Positions 26,218 through 37,560 of a stretch of 56,453 bases of DNA are shown here, piece by piece; position 1 is the stretch's first letter, and every line of letters begins with the position of its first letter. The stretch is taken from assembly GCA_000565345.1 (NCBI GenBank), contig AQOF01000024.1:1-56453 (forward strand), given 5' to 3'. This DNA comes from Salinivibrio costicola subsp. costicola ATCC 33508 = LMG 11651 (GTDB lineage: Bacteria > Pseudomonadota > Gammaproteobacteria > Enterobacterales > Vibrionaceae). The notes beneath the pieces were generated by a model. It ran no database searches. It was not told the origin of the DNA and saw only the letters and a program-made list of their open reading frames with translations. A program made the position numbers and the translations under genes.

Positions 26218-28212
26218 TTAAGACAGCAGCTCTTCTGCAGTGTTAACCACGTTTTCAACCGTGAAGCCGAACATTTTGAACAGCTCGTCAGCGGGCGCGG
26301 ATTCACCGAAGGTGGTCATCCCGACGACGCGACCGTCTAGGCCAACGTACTTGTACCAGTAGTCAGCAATACCCGCTTCAATGGCAATACGGGCGGTGAC
26401 GTCTGATGGCAATACCGACTCGCGATAAGCGGCGTCTTGCTTATCAAACAAGTCAGTGCTTGGCATAGAGACCACACGGACTTGTTTGCCTGCTTCGCTT
26501 AGCTGAGCAGCTGATTCAACAGCCAGCTCTACTTCAGAGCCAGTCGCAATAAAGATAAGCTCAGGTTTGCCTGCACAGTCTTTGAGGATATAACCGCCTT
26601 TGGCAACGTTCGCCAATTGGGTCTCGTCGCGCTCTTGCTGAGCCAGGCCTTGACGCGAGAAGATCAGCGCACTTGGGCCGTCTTTACGCTCTACCGCGGC
26701 TTTCCACGCTACTGCCGATTCGACTTGGTCACAAGGGCGCCAGGTGCTCATGTTCGGCGTTTGGCGCAGGTTAGCCATTTGCTCGACCGGCTGGTGAGTT
26801 GGGCCATCTTCACCCAAGCCAATTGAGTCGTGGGTGTAAACCTGAATGTTCTGCGTTTTCATCAGTGCCGCCATGCGCATGGCATTACGTGCATACTCCA
26901 TGAAAATCAGGAAGGTCGCCCCGTAAGGAACAAACCCGCCGTGCAGGGCAATACCGTTGATGATGGCGGTCATCCCGAACTCGCGCACACCATAGTGCAG
27001 GTAGTTGCCGCTCGCGTCGTCTGCGGTGATCGCTTTCGAGCCTGACCACATGGTCAAGTTAGACGGTGCCAAGTCGGCTGAGCCACCGAGCAGTTCTGGT
27101 AGCAGTTTGCCGAACGCTTCTAAGACGTTTTGCGACGCTTTACGTGATGCGATCTTAGCTGGATTGGCTTGCAGATCCGCAATCAGTTTTTGAGTTTCGC
27201 TGTCCCAGTTGCTTGGCAGTTCACCGTTCATACGACGGGTAAACTCGGCGGCAAGCTCAGGGTATTGTGCTTGATATGCGGCAAACTGCTCGTTCCAAGC
27301 TGCTTCTTTAGCTGCGCCGGCTTCTTTGGCGTCCCACTGTGCATAGATGTCTTGTGGGATCTCGAAAGGCGCGTGTTCCCAACCTAGGAATTCACGTGCG
27401 GCTTGTACTTCGTCATCACCCAGCGGCGCGCCGTGACAATCGTGGCTGCCTGATTTATTTGGCGAGCCATAACCGATGGTGGTTTTGGTGCAGATCAGCG
27501 TCGGTTTGCCGGTTTCGGCTTTCGCAGCGCTCAATGCAGCTTGAATCGCATCCGCATCGTGGCCATCGACAGCGGGGATCACATGCCAACCGTAAGATTC
27601 AAAACGCTTAGCGGTGTCGTCAGAGAACCAACCCTCAACGTGACCGTCGATTGAGATGCCGTTGTCATCCCAGAATGCGATCAATTTACCGAGACCTAGC
27701 GTGCCCGCCAGTGAGCACGATTCGTGAGAGATGCCTTCCATCAAGCAGCCATCACCCAAGAATGCGTAGGTGTGGTGATCGACGATGTTGTGACCGTCAC
27801 GGTTAAATTGTGCTGCTAGTGCTTTTTCAGCAACGGCCATACCGACGGCGTTGGTAATCCCTTGGCCGAGTGGGCCAGTGGTGGTTTCAATACCCGGTGC
27901 ATAGCCATATTCAGGGTGGCCTGGGGTATTCGAGTGCAATTGACGGAACTGCTTCAGATCGTCGATAGCAAGATCGTAGCCAGTCAGGTGCAACAATGAA
28001 TAGATCAGCATTGAGCCGTGGCCGTTTGAGAGCACAAAGCGATCACGGTTAGCCCAATCTGGGTTTTGCGGGTTGTGATTCATGTGGTCACGCCACAATA
28101 CTTCGGCGATATCGGCCATGCCCATTGGGGCGCCTGGGTGACCAGATTTGGCTTTTTGAACACCGTCCATCGCAAGGGCGCGGATGGCGTTGGCTAACAT
28201 TTTGCGTTCCAT
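26218..28212 (-). CDS. tktA: Transketolase
   Basis: A 664-residue thiamine-diphosphate enzyme moving two-carbon ketol units in the pentose phosphate pathway. [29 protein letters not shown] (ThDP/metal site) and the [12 protein letters not shown]-terminus are all present. The start is ATG 28212 ([13 protein letters not shown]); an in-frame upstream extension to 28260 is not conserved in type. It follows talB, 98 nt downstream on the same strand, with a hairpin between. Confidence 0.96.
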   Translation of the reverse strand: MERKMLANAIRALAMDGVQKAKSGHPGAPMGMADIAEVLWRDHMNHNPQNPDWANRDRFVLSNGHGSMLIYSLLHLTGYDLAIDDLKQFRQLHSNTPGHPEYGYAPGIETTTGPLGQGITNAVGMAVAEKALAAQFNRDGHNIVDHHTYAFLGDGCLMEGISHESCSLAGTLGLGKLIAFWDDNGISIDGHVEGWFSDDTAKRFESYGWHVIPAVDGHDADAIQAALSAAKAETGKPTLICTKTTIGYGSPNKSGSHDCHGAPLGDDEVQAAREFLGWEHAPFEIPQDIYAQWDAKEAGAAKEAAWNEQFAAYQAQYPELAAEFTRRMNGELPSNWDSETQKLIADLQANPAKIASRKASQNVLEAFGKLLPELLGGSADLAPSNLTMWSGSKAITADDASGNYLHYGVREFGMTAIINGIALHGGFVPYGATFLIFMEYARNAMRMAALMKTQNIQVYTHDSIGLGEDGPTHQPVEQMANLRQTPNMSTWRPCDQVESAVAWKAAVERKDGPSALIFSRQGLAQQERDETQLANVAKGGYILKDCAGKPELIFIATGSEVELAVESAAQLSEAGKQVRVVSMPSTDLFDKQDAAYRESVLPSDVTARIAIEAGIADYWYKYVGLDGRVVGMTTFGESAPADELFKMFGFTVENVVNTAEELLS

Positions 28213-28260
28213 GTGTTTACCTACAGGTTGAACAGGTGAAATAAGAGAAAACGATATCAT

Positions 28261-28282
28261 AAAAGCGGCCTAAACCGCTTTT
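28261..28282 (-). terminator. Intercistronic hairpin between talB and tktA
   Basis: AAAAGCGG (28261-28268) pairs with CCGCTTTT (28275-28282). It could terminate talB or attenuate read-through into tktA. Confidence 0.6.
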
Positions 28283-28310
28283 ATTGTGTTAAATCACGCT
28301 TTGGGTTGGA

Positions 28311-29261
28311 TCACAGTTGTTCGCGAATCATGTCTTCAAGTTTACCTTGATCGACCGCGAAGTTTCGGATGCCTTCAGCAAGTTTTTCGATGGCCATCGG
28401 ATCTTGGTTGTGTTCCCACAAGAATTCCGCATGGGTCATTGCTGCTGGGCGTTTTTCGGTGGCGCCTGTGTCTTTTAGCTTCACAGGAATATCGCCTTCA
28501 GCATCGCTTAGCTCTTGCAACAATTGTGGGCTGATCGTGAGGCGGTCACAGCCGGCTAATTCTAGGATCTCACCGGCATTGCGGAAGCTTGCGCCCATCA
28601 CAACGGTGTCGTAGCCGTGTGCTTTGTAGTAGTTATAAATGGTGGTAACGGACTTCACGCCTGGGTCTTCTGCAGGCTCAAAATCACGGCCTTCTTTGGC
28701 TTTGTACCAATCCATAATACGGCCAACAAACGGTGAAATCAGGTAAGCGCCGGCTTCTGCGCAGGCACGTGCTTGTGCGAACGAGAATAATAGCGTCAGG
28801 TTACAATTGATCCCTTCTTTTTCCAGGATTTCAGCGGCACGAATGCCTTCCCAGGTTGAAGCCAGTTTGATCAGGATACGATCGTTGCTGATCCCCGCTT
28901 CGTTGTACATGCTGATCAGTTTACGTGCTTTAGCAACGCTTGCGTCGGTGTCATAGGATAAACGGGCATCGACTTCTGTGGAGATGCGACCCGGAATGAC
29001 ATTAAGAATTTCTTTACCGATATTCACTGCGAGGCGGTCACAGGTATCGGCGACTTGTTGGTCGGCATCACTGCTGTGTGATTTCGCATATGCAATCGCT
29101 TCATCAATCAATGGCGCATACTCTTTGATTTGCGCGGCTTTCAGGATCAGCGAAGGGTTAGTGGTTGCGTCTTGCGGTTGGTACTTTTTAATCGCTTCGA
29201 TATCGCCTGTGTCTGCGACAACGGTGGTTAGGGCTCGGAGTTGGTCCAGTTTGTTGCTCAT
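28311..29261 (-). CDS. talB: Transaldolase
   Basis: A 316-residue cytoplasmic enzyme that transfers dihydroxyacetone units. TVVADTGDI and [12 protein letters not shown] lie near the N-terminus. [12 protein letters not shown] carries the Schiff-base Lys near 130, and [11 protein letters not shown] follows. The start ATG 29261 is preceded by AAGAAGGTGAG; a GTG two codons upstream is the alternative. It lies upstream of tktA, so the two form the non-oxidative pentose phosphate branch. Confidence 0.96.
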   Translation of the reverse strand: MSNKLDQLRALTTVVADTGDIEAIKKYQPQDATTNPSLILKAAQIKEYAPLIDEAIAYAKSHSSDADQQVADTCDRLAVNIGKEILNVIPGRISTEVDARLSYDTDASVAKARKLISMYNEAGISNDRILIKLASTWEGIRAAEILEKEGINCNLTLLFSFAQARACAEAGAYLISPFVGRIMDWYKAKEGRDFEPAEDPGVKSVTTIYNYYKAHGYDTVVMGASFRNAGEILELAGCDRLTISPQLLQELSDAEGDIPVKLKDTGATEKRPAAMTHAEFLWEHNQDPMAIEKLAEGIRNFAVDQGKLEDMIREQL

Positions 29262-29441
29262 CTTCACTCACCTTCTTTACGTGGTAGGCCCAGACGCCGA
29301 GTTACGTGCTAACGCTTGATCTGAATATGAACAGATGCAACGCGTCTGAGCAAATGATGTGACGATCTTTGAGTTTTTTACGCCACTTGTCAATTGTATT
29401 GCGATATAAAGAGAGTTACGTCTCACTCTTTTGTTACGAAT

Positions 29442-30458
29442 TTACTCATCCTGTTGAAATGTGAACACGCTTTCATCAGGTGCAGGCTCCGACATATTCA
29501 GCAGGGCCATTGCGCAGCTTGCACTGGTCGCGAGTACATCGATAACGCCCGTTCTCAGCGCACCGAGTATCGATAAGGCTTTGCGACTCTCGCTCGCCAT
29601 GGCAATAACACTCGGAATACGTGCCAAATCTGGCATCGCCAGTCCAACCACACGACCACGCATCAGGTTATCCGTGGGTTGTCCGTCAAGTCGGAAGAAA
29701 TCAAAACCGCCGATGTCTCCGACAATACCATGATTCACCCGTGCTTCAACAAACTCGCGTGCGGTAAAGCAACCCAATTTGACCATATGACTATTCTCAT
29801 CCATATCGCCAATGCCGACCAGTGCAAACTCTGCTTTTCTGGCCTGGTTCAAGGTTTCACTGATATTCGGATGGGACACGAACACCTGTTGAATCGACTC
29901 ATTATCCACATACGCTGGGGCGTATAGGGTTTCACTGCTCCCCCCAAACTTTTTGGCTAATCGTCGACAGATATGATCGGCATTAAACGCGTCACCGCTG
30001 CGGTGTGTGCCGCCTATTGCGCAAACAAACCGGGCTTGACGATGCGAGACAATCCCCGGGTGATCGGCGACCGCTGCGACATTTTGACCTTGGCCCACCG
30101 CAACCACCATGCCATCGTTAAGGTTACCGTCAAGATAAGAGGATACCAAGGTCGCGACTTGTGTACGTTGTTCTTCGGCGCTCGGTTGGTCGAGTGAAAT
30201 TAAGGCGCGTTTAAGGTTAAACCTGGCCATCAATCGCTGTTCGAGCTGGGCACTGTGTACGGGATGGAATTTGACCGTGATTTCCACAATACCTTCTTCA
30301 CGTGCTTTACGTAAAAGACGGCTTACTTTGGGGCGGCTGATTTTATATTTGCGGGCAATTTCTTCCTGAGTCGCGCTTTGTTGATAGTACAAAATGGCGA
30401 TTTCAGTTAATAAGTCGGTGTCTTCGTGATAGTGATCAGGGGGCGTTGATATGCTCAT
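29442..30458 (-). CDS. SorC/DeoR-type sugar-responsive transcriptional regulator
   Basis: A 338-residue regulator. An N-terminal HTH (SATQEEIARKYKISRPKVSRLLRKA, about residues 29-53) is followed by a SorC sugar-phosphate binding domain with VAVGQGQNV and VGIGDMDE segments. Such proteins bind phosphorylated sugars and control pentose/polyol genes. It lies upstream of talB-tktA on the same strand, so control of that pair by a pentose phosphate is plausible (inference). Confidence 0.85.
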   Translation of the reverse strand: MSISTPPDHYHEDTDLLTEIAILYYQQSATQEEIARKYKISRPKVSRLLRKAREEGIVEITVKFHPVHSAQLEQRLMARFNLKRALISLDQPSAEEQRTQVATLVSSYLDGNLNDGMVVAVGQGQNVAAVADHPGIVSHRQARFVCAIGGTHRSGDAFNADHICRRLAKKFGGSSETLYAPAYVDNESIQQVFVSHPNISETLNQARKAEFALVGIGDMDENSHMVKLGCFTAREFVEARVNHGIVGDIGGFDFFRLDGQPTDNLMRGRVVGLAMPDLARIPSVIAMASESRKALSILGALRTGVIDVLATSASCAMALLNMSEPAPDESVFTFQQDE

Positions 30459-30550
30459 GCTCGATGGTCTCGCGACTGAACGGTACCTTAGGTTGCGTTT
30501 AAAGGCACGATGAATGCAATGCTTACCAGTATACGCCTGTTATACAAAAC

Positions 30551-30562
30551 GAACAAATGTTC
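30551..30562. promoter_or_regulatory. Candidate SorC-family operator
   Basis: GAACA-AA-TGTTC is a perfect short inverted repeat about 90 bp upstream of the regulator's start. It resembles sites of SorC-family proteins. The rest of the 30459-30819 gap shows nothing else I can support. Confidence 0.35.
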
Positions 30563-30819
30563 TATCGTGATACCAATGTTCATAAGCTGTCACGGTGCTC
30601 GGTTATCGATTGGTCGAGAATATCGTTGAAATCGTCGAAGCAAACGAGAAATGCGTGGTGTGGCTCTGTTTGAAAAAGTAAGCCATTCGCTATTCTAAGT
30701 TTATTAGTGCTCGTTCAAACAAAACTACTAGCGGCTGTGTAGAAGAGACTCGCGGCTACGTAGAAAAATAGCATGATGACGAGCTTGTCTATATCTATAT
30801 CCCTGATTTAGCCAATCGT

Positions 30820-31314
30820 GTGGTTGAACTGGCTCGAGAGTACCATATACCCACGAATTTAATTTCACTCGAACTGACCGAATCGATCATGGTGGAAGAT
30901 TACAATTGGCTCAAGCAGTTGATTGCAGATCTATCGGCAAACGGTATTGAAGTCTCTATCGATGATTACGGGACAGGGTATTCGTCTTTGTACTTTCTAT
31001 CTCAATTGCCTTTTACTGAGCTTAAGATTGACCGCAGCTTTGTGCGAGATCTTCCCAAAAGTAGCCGCCACCAAAGTATTGTTCGTGCAACCACCGATAT
31101 GGCGCGATCGTTAGGGGTGATGGTGGTTGCCGAAGGGGTTGAGAGTGAAGAGGCTGAGAGCTTGCTTCGGCGTTATGGTGTGGACGTTTCGCAGGGCTAC
31201 TACTATTCACGCCCCTTACCGTTTAGCCAATACCAAGCGTACGTGGAACGTATGGACAGTGCGCAGCCGAGTACAGTGATACGCGAACGAAATCGGCGCT
31301 CTTCATCTGGATAG
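30820..31314 (+). pseudogene. C-terminal half of an EAL domain protein
   Basis: Begins inside an EAL domain (LISLELTESIM, IDDYGTGYSSLYFLSQLPF, VVAEGVESEE). The first half, with the EAL/EVL metal-binding Glu and the NxS region, is absent upstream, though PDLANRVVELAREY just before hints at the lost part. It has no proper start or SD. A catalytically dead remnant of a c-di-GMP phosphodiesterase gene. Confidence 0.75.
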
Positions 31315-31346
31315 GTGGATCTCAAAAAGTGTAAACCGTTCGCGAG

Positions 31347-31489
31347 GCTGTCGTTTACTAGCGCTGTCATTTGCAAGCGCTGTTGTTCGTAAGAGCTGTC
31401 GTTCGCAAAGCTATCGTTTGTAAGAGCTATCGTTTGTAAGCGCTATTGTTTGTAAGAACTATCGTTTGTATGAGCTATCGTTCGCAAGA
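31347..31489. repeat. Array of nine degenerate 16-bp tandem repeats
   Basis: Units follow GCTATCGTTTGTAAGA with variation (for example GCTGTCATTTGCAAGC and GCTATCGTTCGCAAGA). Eight units are 16 bp and one is 15 bp, 143 bp in all. There are no spacers, so it is not a CRISPR array. The length is not a codon multiple. It sits between the EAL fragment and murQ. Confidence 0.85.
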
Positions 31490-31508
31490 GCGACGGATAT
31501 TATGAGGA

Positions 31509-32432
31509 TCAGCGTTGTGGCGTCATCGCGAGTGCATCGCGTAAATGTCCTTTAGCTTGCTCAATATGCTTTCTTGCTAAATGCGGATCCTGCCCGGTTA
31601 ACACCATAAAAATGGCTACCTTAACCTCACCGTCGGCATAGGACAGAGCCTGAACCGCGGTCGCTTCATCACAACCTGTCGCTTCCATCACGATCAGGGA
31701 TGAGCGTGTCACCAGTTTTTGATTGGTGGCTTTTACATCGACCATTAAGTTTTGATAACACTTACCGATTTTGACCATAGCGGCAGTGGTTAATAGGTTC
31801 AGTACTAACTTTTGCGCGGTGCCAGACTTCATACGGGTTGAGCCGGTGAGCGCTTCTGGGCCGACCTCGGGCGTTATCGCGATATCAGCATGCGCATTGA
31901 TCGTGGCGTTGGGGTTACATGATAAGGCGATGGTGACAGCACCTTGTTGCTTAGCAAATTCAAGCGCGCCAACCACATACGGCGTTCGGCCACTGGCGGC
32001 AATACCGACGACAACATCTTTCGAACTGAGGTGTTGGGCGTCTAGATCCGCGACACCTGCCTTTGGATCATCTTCCGCTCCCTCTTGGGCGATAAACATC
32101 GCTTTTTCGCCTCCGGCAATAAGGCCAATTACCTGTTCATGTCCGACCCCGAAAGTAGGCGGGCACTCAACGGCATCTAATACACCCAGGCGTCCACTGG
32201 TGCCCGCGCCAATATAGATAAGCCGGCCTCCCGCGTTAAACCCGGCTACGATGTGGTCGACAGCGTCAGCGATAGCGGGAAGTTGTGATTGGACTGCAAG
32301 TGCGACGCCTTGGTCTTCGGCATTAATCATGGTCACCAAGCCAAGTGTATCTTGCTGATCGAGTCCGTAAGTGTTGGGATTACGCGTTTCGGATAATAAA
32401 TGCTTGAGTTGCTCGACGCTGGGGGCTGTCAT
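31509..32432 (-). CDS. murQ: N-acetylmuramic acid 6-phosphate etherase
   Basis: A 307-residue SIS-fold enzyme that cleaves the lactyl ether of MurNAc-6-P to GlcNAc-6-[22 protein letters not shown] and the [16 protein letters not shown] segment are diagnostic. It is downstream of anmK with a 9-nt gap, so the product of AnmK is passed on to MurQ. Confidence 0.96.
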   Translation of the reverse strand: MTAPSVEQLKHLLSETRNPNTYGLDQQDTLGLVTMINAEDQGVALAVQSQLPAIADAVDHIVAGFNAGGRLIYIGAGTSGRLGVLDAVECPPTFGVGHEQVIGLIAGGEKAMFIAQEGAEDDPKAGVADLDAQHLSSKDVVVGIAASGRTPYVVGALEFAKQQGAVTIALSCNPNATINAHADIAITPEVGPEALTGSTRMKSGTAQKLVLNLLTTAAMVKIGKCYQNLMVDVKATNQKLVTRSSLIVMEATGCDEATAVQALSYADGEVKVAIFMVLTGQDPHLARKHIEQAKGHLRDALAMTPQR

Positions 32433-32441
32433 TGATGTTCC

Positions 32442-33553
32442 TTAATAGGGTAGATAGATGGCACCTAAGCAACACGCTTGGCTGGCGCCGGTCACGGCAG
32501 GGACGTTGCCAGGCTGGTGGTTGAGTGTTTGTTTAGCAAGCCATGCAAAGGCAATGGCTTCCATATCGTCACAACGGATCCCGACTTCATCGGTTTGAGC
32601 GATTGCCCAGTTGGGCATGGCTTGTTGCAGCGCGAGCATTAACGTTTGATTATGTGCTCCCCCACCACAAACAAAGATGCGTCCGCGCTTTAGCGGTCGT
32701 ATGGCCATGGCGATACTCTCAACGGTGAGTGCCAAAAGTGTTGCTTGTACCTGATCGGGGGAGAGCGAAAACGCGAGCAACTGACGGTCGAGCCAGTCGA
32801 GGTTAAAATATTCTCGACCTGTGCTTTTGGGCGCAGGGCGAGAAAAGTAAGCATCCGACAGTAGCCGGTGGAGCAGGGGCTGATAAGGCGCACAGCTTGC
32901 CGCCCATTCACCATCTCGATCATAGGCTTGATGGCGATGTCGTTGTGTCCACGCATCCATTAGCATGTTACCGGGTCCGGTGTCGTAGCCATATAACGGG
33001 CGATCAGGCATATCATTGAGACATTGGCGATGCCGCCGATATTGACCACCGCAGTCGGTTGTTCGCTATCGGAAAAGTAATCGTTATGAAATGCGGGCAC
33101 CAGTGGTGCACCTTGGCCACCATACGCCATATCTTTGCGACGAAAATCGGCAACAGTGGTAATACCGGTTCGAGCGGCAATCACATTGGCGTCGCCAAGT
33201 TGCATGGTAAACGGGTAATCCCCACTTGGCTGGTGATACACCGTTTGTCCATGACAGCCTATCGCGGCGACATGCTTAGGCAATAAGGCGGCGTGTTCGA
33301 GCAAGGAATTAATCGCCGCGGCATAACATTCGCCTAAGCGACGATCGAGCTCACCGAGCGTTGTCACTGACACAGGCTGACCTCGGCTTAACGTAATCAC
33401 CGTGGCTTTAATGTCTTGCGGTATCGGATCACTGTATCGCGCAATTGACTCGACCTGACCGGCTTGGGTAAACCTGACAGCGACGGCATCGATATTATCT
33501 AAACTGGTTCCTGACATGACACCAATATAGATATCGGCTCCAGAGTATGACAT
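32442..33553 (-). CDS. anmK: Anhydro-N-acetylmuramic acid kinase (one frameshift)
   Basis: Phosphorylates and opens 1,6-anhydroMurNAc recovered from peptidoglycan. GVMSGTSLDNIDAV at the N-terminus, INIGG-type VVNIGGIANVS and the late VCGGGAHN are present. The frame breaks near 33018. With one base restored NVSNDMPDRPLYGYDTGPGN reads through, giving about 370 residues, normal for the family. The start ATG 33553 (MSYSGADIYIG) is preceded by AAGGAA; longer in-frame extensions upstream are not typical. Confidence 0.9.
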
Positions 33554-33696
33554 GTGGCTGTTCCTTGCATAATGACGACGGTACGATAGCAGTAATGCGC
33601 AATGGGTATACACAAACAGCGAGTATAAACAGATTGCGATATCTCGCAAAGTGCTTGATTATTCGTCTGTGATAAACGCAGGATGAAGGAGACATA

Positions 33697-34701
33697 ATGG
33701 GACCCGTTTGGCTCGATGTGCACGCAGAGCAAATCGATAATGAAGAGAAAGAAATTCTCGCGCATCCGAGCGTCGGTGGCGTGATTTTGTTTGCCCGCAA
33801 CTATTACGATTCCGCGCAGCTTCGCGCACTGACACAGTCTATTCGTGCGGCGGCAGGCCGAGATATCTTGATTGGTGTGGATCAAGAAGGTGGACGCGTT
33901 CAACGCTTTCGAGAAGCGTTTACGCCGATCCCGGCCGCACAGTCTTATCATGCACTTGGTGCAGCCACAGAGATGGCTGAGCAAGCCGGATGGTTGATGG
34001 CCGCCGAGTTAATTGCGCATGGGATTGATTTGAGCTTTGCACCTGTGCTTGATCGCGGCTTTGCGTGTGCCGCCATTAAAGATCGCGCGTTCGGTGAAGA
34101 ACAACAGGTGGTGACGCAATACGCCAGCGCCTTTTCAATGGGTATGCGCCGTGCCGGCATGGCAACGACCGGGAAGCATTTTCCGGGGCATGGTGCTGTG
34201 TTAGAAGACTCTCATTTAGTTACCCCTGAAGATCCGCGTGATATTCTGCAGTCGTCTGATTTCGCTATTTTTAAAGCGTTTATTGAACAAGGCTTATTGG
34301 ATGCGGTTATGCCTGCGCATGTGGTCTATCCGCAGCATGATACACAGCCTGCCAGTGGCTCACGCTATTGGCTAACTCATATTTTGCGTCAGCAACTCGG
34401 ATTTAAAGGGATTATCTTCTCGGATGACTTAAGCATGGGTGGGGCGCATGTGTTTGGTGATGCCCCTTCTCGTGCTAAGGCAGCACTGGATGCAGGGTGT
34501 GATATGACGCTGATCTGCAATGATCGCGCAAGTGCGGTGTCGGTTTTAGATGCATTACCGATTCAATCCGTGCCAATGGCAGATGCACTCCGCGTACGGA
34601 CGCCGATTGATTGGCAGACACTTAAGCAAAATCCATTGTGGCAAACGACACATGCCGTATTAACGGCGTTCGATACCCATTGGCGAACGATGCAAGCCTA
34701 A
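33697..34701 (+). CDS. nagZ: Beta-N-acetylglucosaminidase NagZ
   Basis: A 334-residue cytoplasmic glycoside hydrolase family 3 enzyme that removes GlcNAc from anhydro-muropeptides. The signature [14 protein letters not shown] with the catalytic His, [12 protein letters not shown] and the nucleophile-bearing [11 protein letters not shown] are intact. It is divergent from anmK (143-nt gap), so all three recycling genes share one locus. Confidence 0.96.
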   Translation: MGPVWLDVHAEQIDNEEKEILAHPSVGGVILFARNYYDSAQLRALTQSIRAAAGRDILIGVDQEGGRVQRFREAFTPIPAAQSYHALGAATEMAEQAGWLMAAELIAHGIDLSFAPVLDRGFACAAIKDRAFGEEQQVVTQYASAFSMGMRRAGMATTGKHFPGHGAVLEDSHLVTPEDPRDILQSSDFAIFKAFIEQGLLDAVMPAHVVYPQHDTQPASGSRYWLTHILRQQLGFKGIIFSDDLSMGGAHVFGDAPSRAKAALDAGCDMTLICNDRASAVSVLDALPIQSVPMADALRVRTPIDWQTLKQNPLWQTTHAVLTAFDTHWRTMQA

Positions 34702-34726
34702 CACCGTCTCGGTGATAAGTGGCAAC

Positions 34727-34757
34727 AAAAAGGCAACGCCGACGCATTGCCTTTTTT
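34727..34757. terminator. Bidirectional terminator between nagZ and the small-protein gene
   Basis: AAAAAGGCAA (34727-34736) pairs with TTGCCTTTTT (34747-34756), with T and A runs on both sides. Confidence 0.85.
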
Positions 34758-34785
34758 AATTTTGACGACAAACGTATCAACGCAG

Positions 34786-34961
34786 TTAGCGGTCATCACC
34801 GAAGTAGCTGTCCTCTTGCTGAGGTCGGTGCGCGCGTTTGCTTTGACGTTTTTTGCTTTTTTGCCGTGTGACATATCGTCATCAAAATCGTCGTGGTGGC
34901 GAGATTTAAACTTCTCTTTTTGTTGAGAGCCGTGTTTTAACCATTGATCCCACTGTGCCAT
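34786..34961 (-). CDS. Small highly charged protein (frameshift in a homopolymer)
   Basis: Starts MAQWDQWLKHGSQQKEKFKS and continues with His/Asp and Lys/Arg-rich stretches. In the raw frame it runs into an unrelated tail. Adding one base to the A-run at about 34859-34864 (minus strand AAAAAA) gives AKKRQSKRAHRPQQEDSYFG with a stop at 34786, a 58-residue protein. Function unknown. The tidy end and hydrophilic composition support the corrected form. Confidence 0.6.
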
Positions 34962-35101
34962 GGTGGTGCTTTCCTAACGCTTGTTGATTTTTAAGGCTAC
35001 GTGTAGCCGGATGATTAGGCAGTATGTTGTTGCCTAACAATTTTAAGATAGCCGAAAAATGCCCCACCGACTAGTGAAATTCGCCGCAAACGACCGTTTT
35101 T

Positions 35102-35955
35102 TTAACCGGCGTAAAGCTGACCGTTTGATTCTATTAACTGACTGATTAAATTGCTTTTATCGTTGTTCGTCAGCCAGATAAGGTGAAGAGGATGGGTAAG
35201 CGCTTGTACTTTATCAACTAAATGAAGTCGTTTGCTGTCTAGGTACTGTTGAATCGCCAAGGAAGGCAGAAATGCGATGCCGCCATGTGTGAGCAAATAG
35301 TTTAACGCTAGGTGGCACGACTGGGTGTGTAACACCGGTGGGCGCTGTAACTGCGCTATTTGGCTTTGTGCACTCGCAAATTGTGTGCCCCAGTCAAGAT
35401 AGATAAGCGGTAGTTCATCACTCTTATCCAGATGAAGATGAGCGACGTGGCTGACCAACTGTAATTGATAATTGCCAAGGTGATGAGACTGCAGCCCTTC
35501 AAGTTTTGGTAATTCTGACGTTAGGCCCGCGTCGATGCGCTTCTCAATTAAATGGCGAGCGAGTAATTGCCTTGGCGTTGACTCAGCACGGAGTAGCCAG
35601 TCGGTATGGTCTGCACCTATCTGATTTATCCATGCGCTTACGCCATCAAGCTCCCATAACATCGGTGACGCCCCAAATGTTAATTGGCACTGGCGGCTTG
35701 TATGGCACTGACATCGTGTTGCGCGCGTTGCCAAGTTTGCAGCATGGTTTCTGCATAGGGAAATAAACGCTCACCTGCTTCTGTCAGGCGAACATTATTG
35801 CGCTGACGAATAAACAGTGCGGTGCCTAACTGGGTTTCGAGTTGGCGAATACGAAAGCTGACTGCGGATTGGGTCAGATAAAGATTATCCGCCGCATGAC
35901 CGAAATGGCGGGTCTTGCTGACTTCAATAAATGTACGCAGCAGTTGAATATCCAA
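35102..35955 (-). CDS. hdfR: HdfR-type LysR transcriptional regulator (frameshifted)
   Basis: The N-terminal winged [34 protein letters not shown], closely follows HdfR, a LysR-family regulator. The frame stops at 35680 after ASAN. The other frame picks up at [14 protein letters not shown] and continues through the substrate-binding domain to 35102. One lost base near 35685 explains this, and the fused protein of about 284 residues has the normal LysR length. In E. coli HdfR affects flhDC. The target here is unknown. Confidence 0.82.
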
Positions 35956-36076
35956 TACTTATACCCTCGTGACTGGATTTTTAGTATCGAGATAAATAAC
36001 GCGAAACAGCGATATCGTCAAGGGAGACGACGCGGGCGTTAGGTTGAACTATCGATAACAATCGGGCGGTGAGACG

Positions 36077-37542
36077 TTAAAGCATGAGGTCCGCGAGTGT
36101 GAGCGGGCGATCGGTTAATCCAAGACGCTGAGCAGGCGTGACGTGGGCGTGATCTTGCCAACACAAATTGTGCCAGGCACGGTAAATATCAAGTAACGGC
36201 AGTAACCCTCCAGGGCGTAAACGGCGTCGTGGCTCATTAACCAACAGTGCAAATTGCTGATGGAAGTGTTGTTGATATTTCTTCATCGCATCACAGCTTG
36301 CATGGGTTAACCAATAGGCTTCTCTGCCCTTATTTTGCCCATGATCGCAAATGGCTTTGCTCCCTGCACCGCTGCGCGTAAACGCCCAGCGATCGCGCCA
36401 CCAACTGAGTAACACAATATCAATTTTTTCTGGCTCTGAGCCGGGTTGCCAATAAGGATCTTGCTCGACGTAAACATGGCTTACCCGTTTGTCACGAATA
36501 TCGGCTTCGAAAACGGATAAACAAGCCGAGCGCAATAAGGCTCCTGCGGAGAAAACACCACAATGTGTTGCCAATGATCAATAAAAGGCTTGAGGTTTAA
36601 ATAATGGGCATAGGTGGTGTACTGAGGACGAATCAGCGTACCACGATTAGGGTAAATAAAGTGCAACGGCTGGGTGTAAGGGTCTTCCACATTTGAGCGT
36701 GAAAACACCTCTCGGTATTTTGCGTCAACGCGACCCAACAAGCCGTCAGGGCGTGGTGTTGGCTCCGAGCGCTGGCCTGCATTGGTGGTCGCCATAAAGC
36801 GGCAAGCGTCTTGATACGGATCATGATGCTCGGTGAGATGGTCATGATCATACGAATGATAGTTGACATCTTGAAGCAAAATATAGCCGCTATGCGCCTC
36901 TCCGGTCGCTAGCCATTGTACGCCATTTTCACTGTTAGGTTGCAGCGGTGCATGAACACTCGCGAGGTGGCCTGTTGAGGTATCAGATAAAAAGCGTGTG
37001 TCGTACGCGGCAAGTTTTTGTCGACAACGCGCAGCTATTTGATTCAGGTGATCATAAAAGGTCTTTGGGTTGAGAGAAAGCCGACGACAGATCTCTCGCA
37101 CGGTATGGCCCGTGAAAAGGAAGGCCAGCAATTTTTGTTGCAGCTCGCTCTTTTTGTTAATCCCAGACCAACGGTCGACAAAGGTACTTTGACAGCCTTT
37201 ACACCGATAACGTTGTCTATCGCCGCTGTAGCCAAAGGCATGGTAACAGTGGCGGTAGGTTAAGACTGGCTTACCTAAGTGCTCACAGGCGGGATTGGTA
37301 CAGGCACATAGCCCATCTGCATGGAGTTGACGTTGGGCTATCAACTCGGCATGAACTTGCTGGTTGTTGAGTAGAGGAGGAAACGCCCCGCATTCTCGGC
37401 ATACTAACGTTGGGCGGGCCGGATTAGAGCGCTGAACCAAATAATCTTGCTCATCCATTGACCCGAAGTTAGGACAGGTCAAGGTTTTACAAAAATTCAA
37501 CTGCAATTGACCGGCAGCGGGTGGCAATTTACCGCTTGGCAC
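36077..37542 (-). CDS. IS1-InsA-like zinc-ribbon/HTH protein of unknown function (frameshifted)
   Basis: About 489 residues when one base is restored near 36540. Cys-rich zinc modules come first (CKTLTC, VCRECG, CACTNPACEH). Next are HCYHAFGYSGDRQRYRCKGC, which resembles the zinc finger of IS1 InsA, and an HTH (TVREICRRLSLNPKTFYDHL). A long C-terminal domain without known motifs follows (CRFMATTNAGQRSEP, SWWRDRWAFT). No DDE triad is recognisable and no terminal inverted repeats are seen, so it does not look like an active transposon. The GTG at 37542 is chosen because GGAGG sits 4 nt before it; the upstream ATG abuts the deoD stop. It lies directly downstream of deoD on the same strand. Confidence 0.6.
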
Positions 37543-37560
37543 GTTTCCTCCAACCCACAT

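Noticed and set aside
31347-31489. CRISPR array
   Set aside because: Repeats are 16 bp, directly adjacent and degenerate, with no spacers and no cas genes nearby.
36077-37560. Active IS1-like transposon
   Set aside because: Only the zinc-finger module is IS1-like. There are no terminal inverted repeats, target duplication or DDE catalytic motif that I can see.
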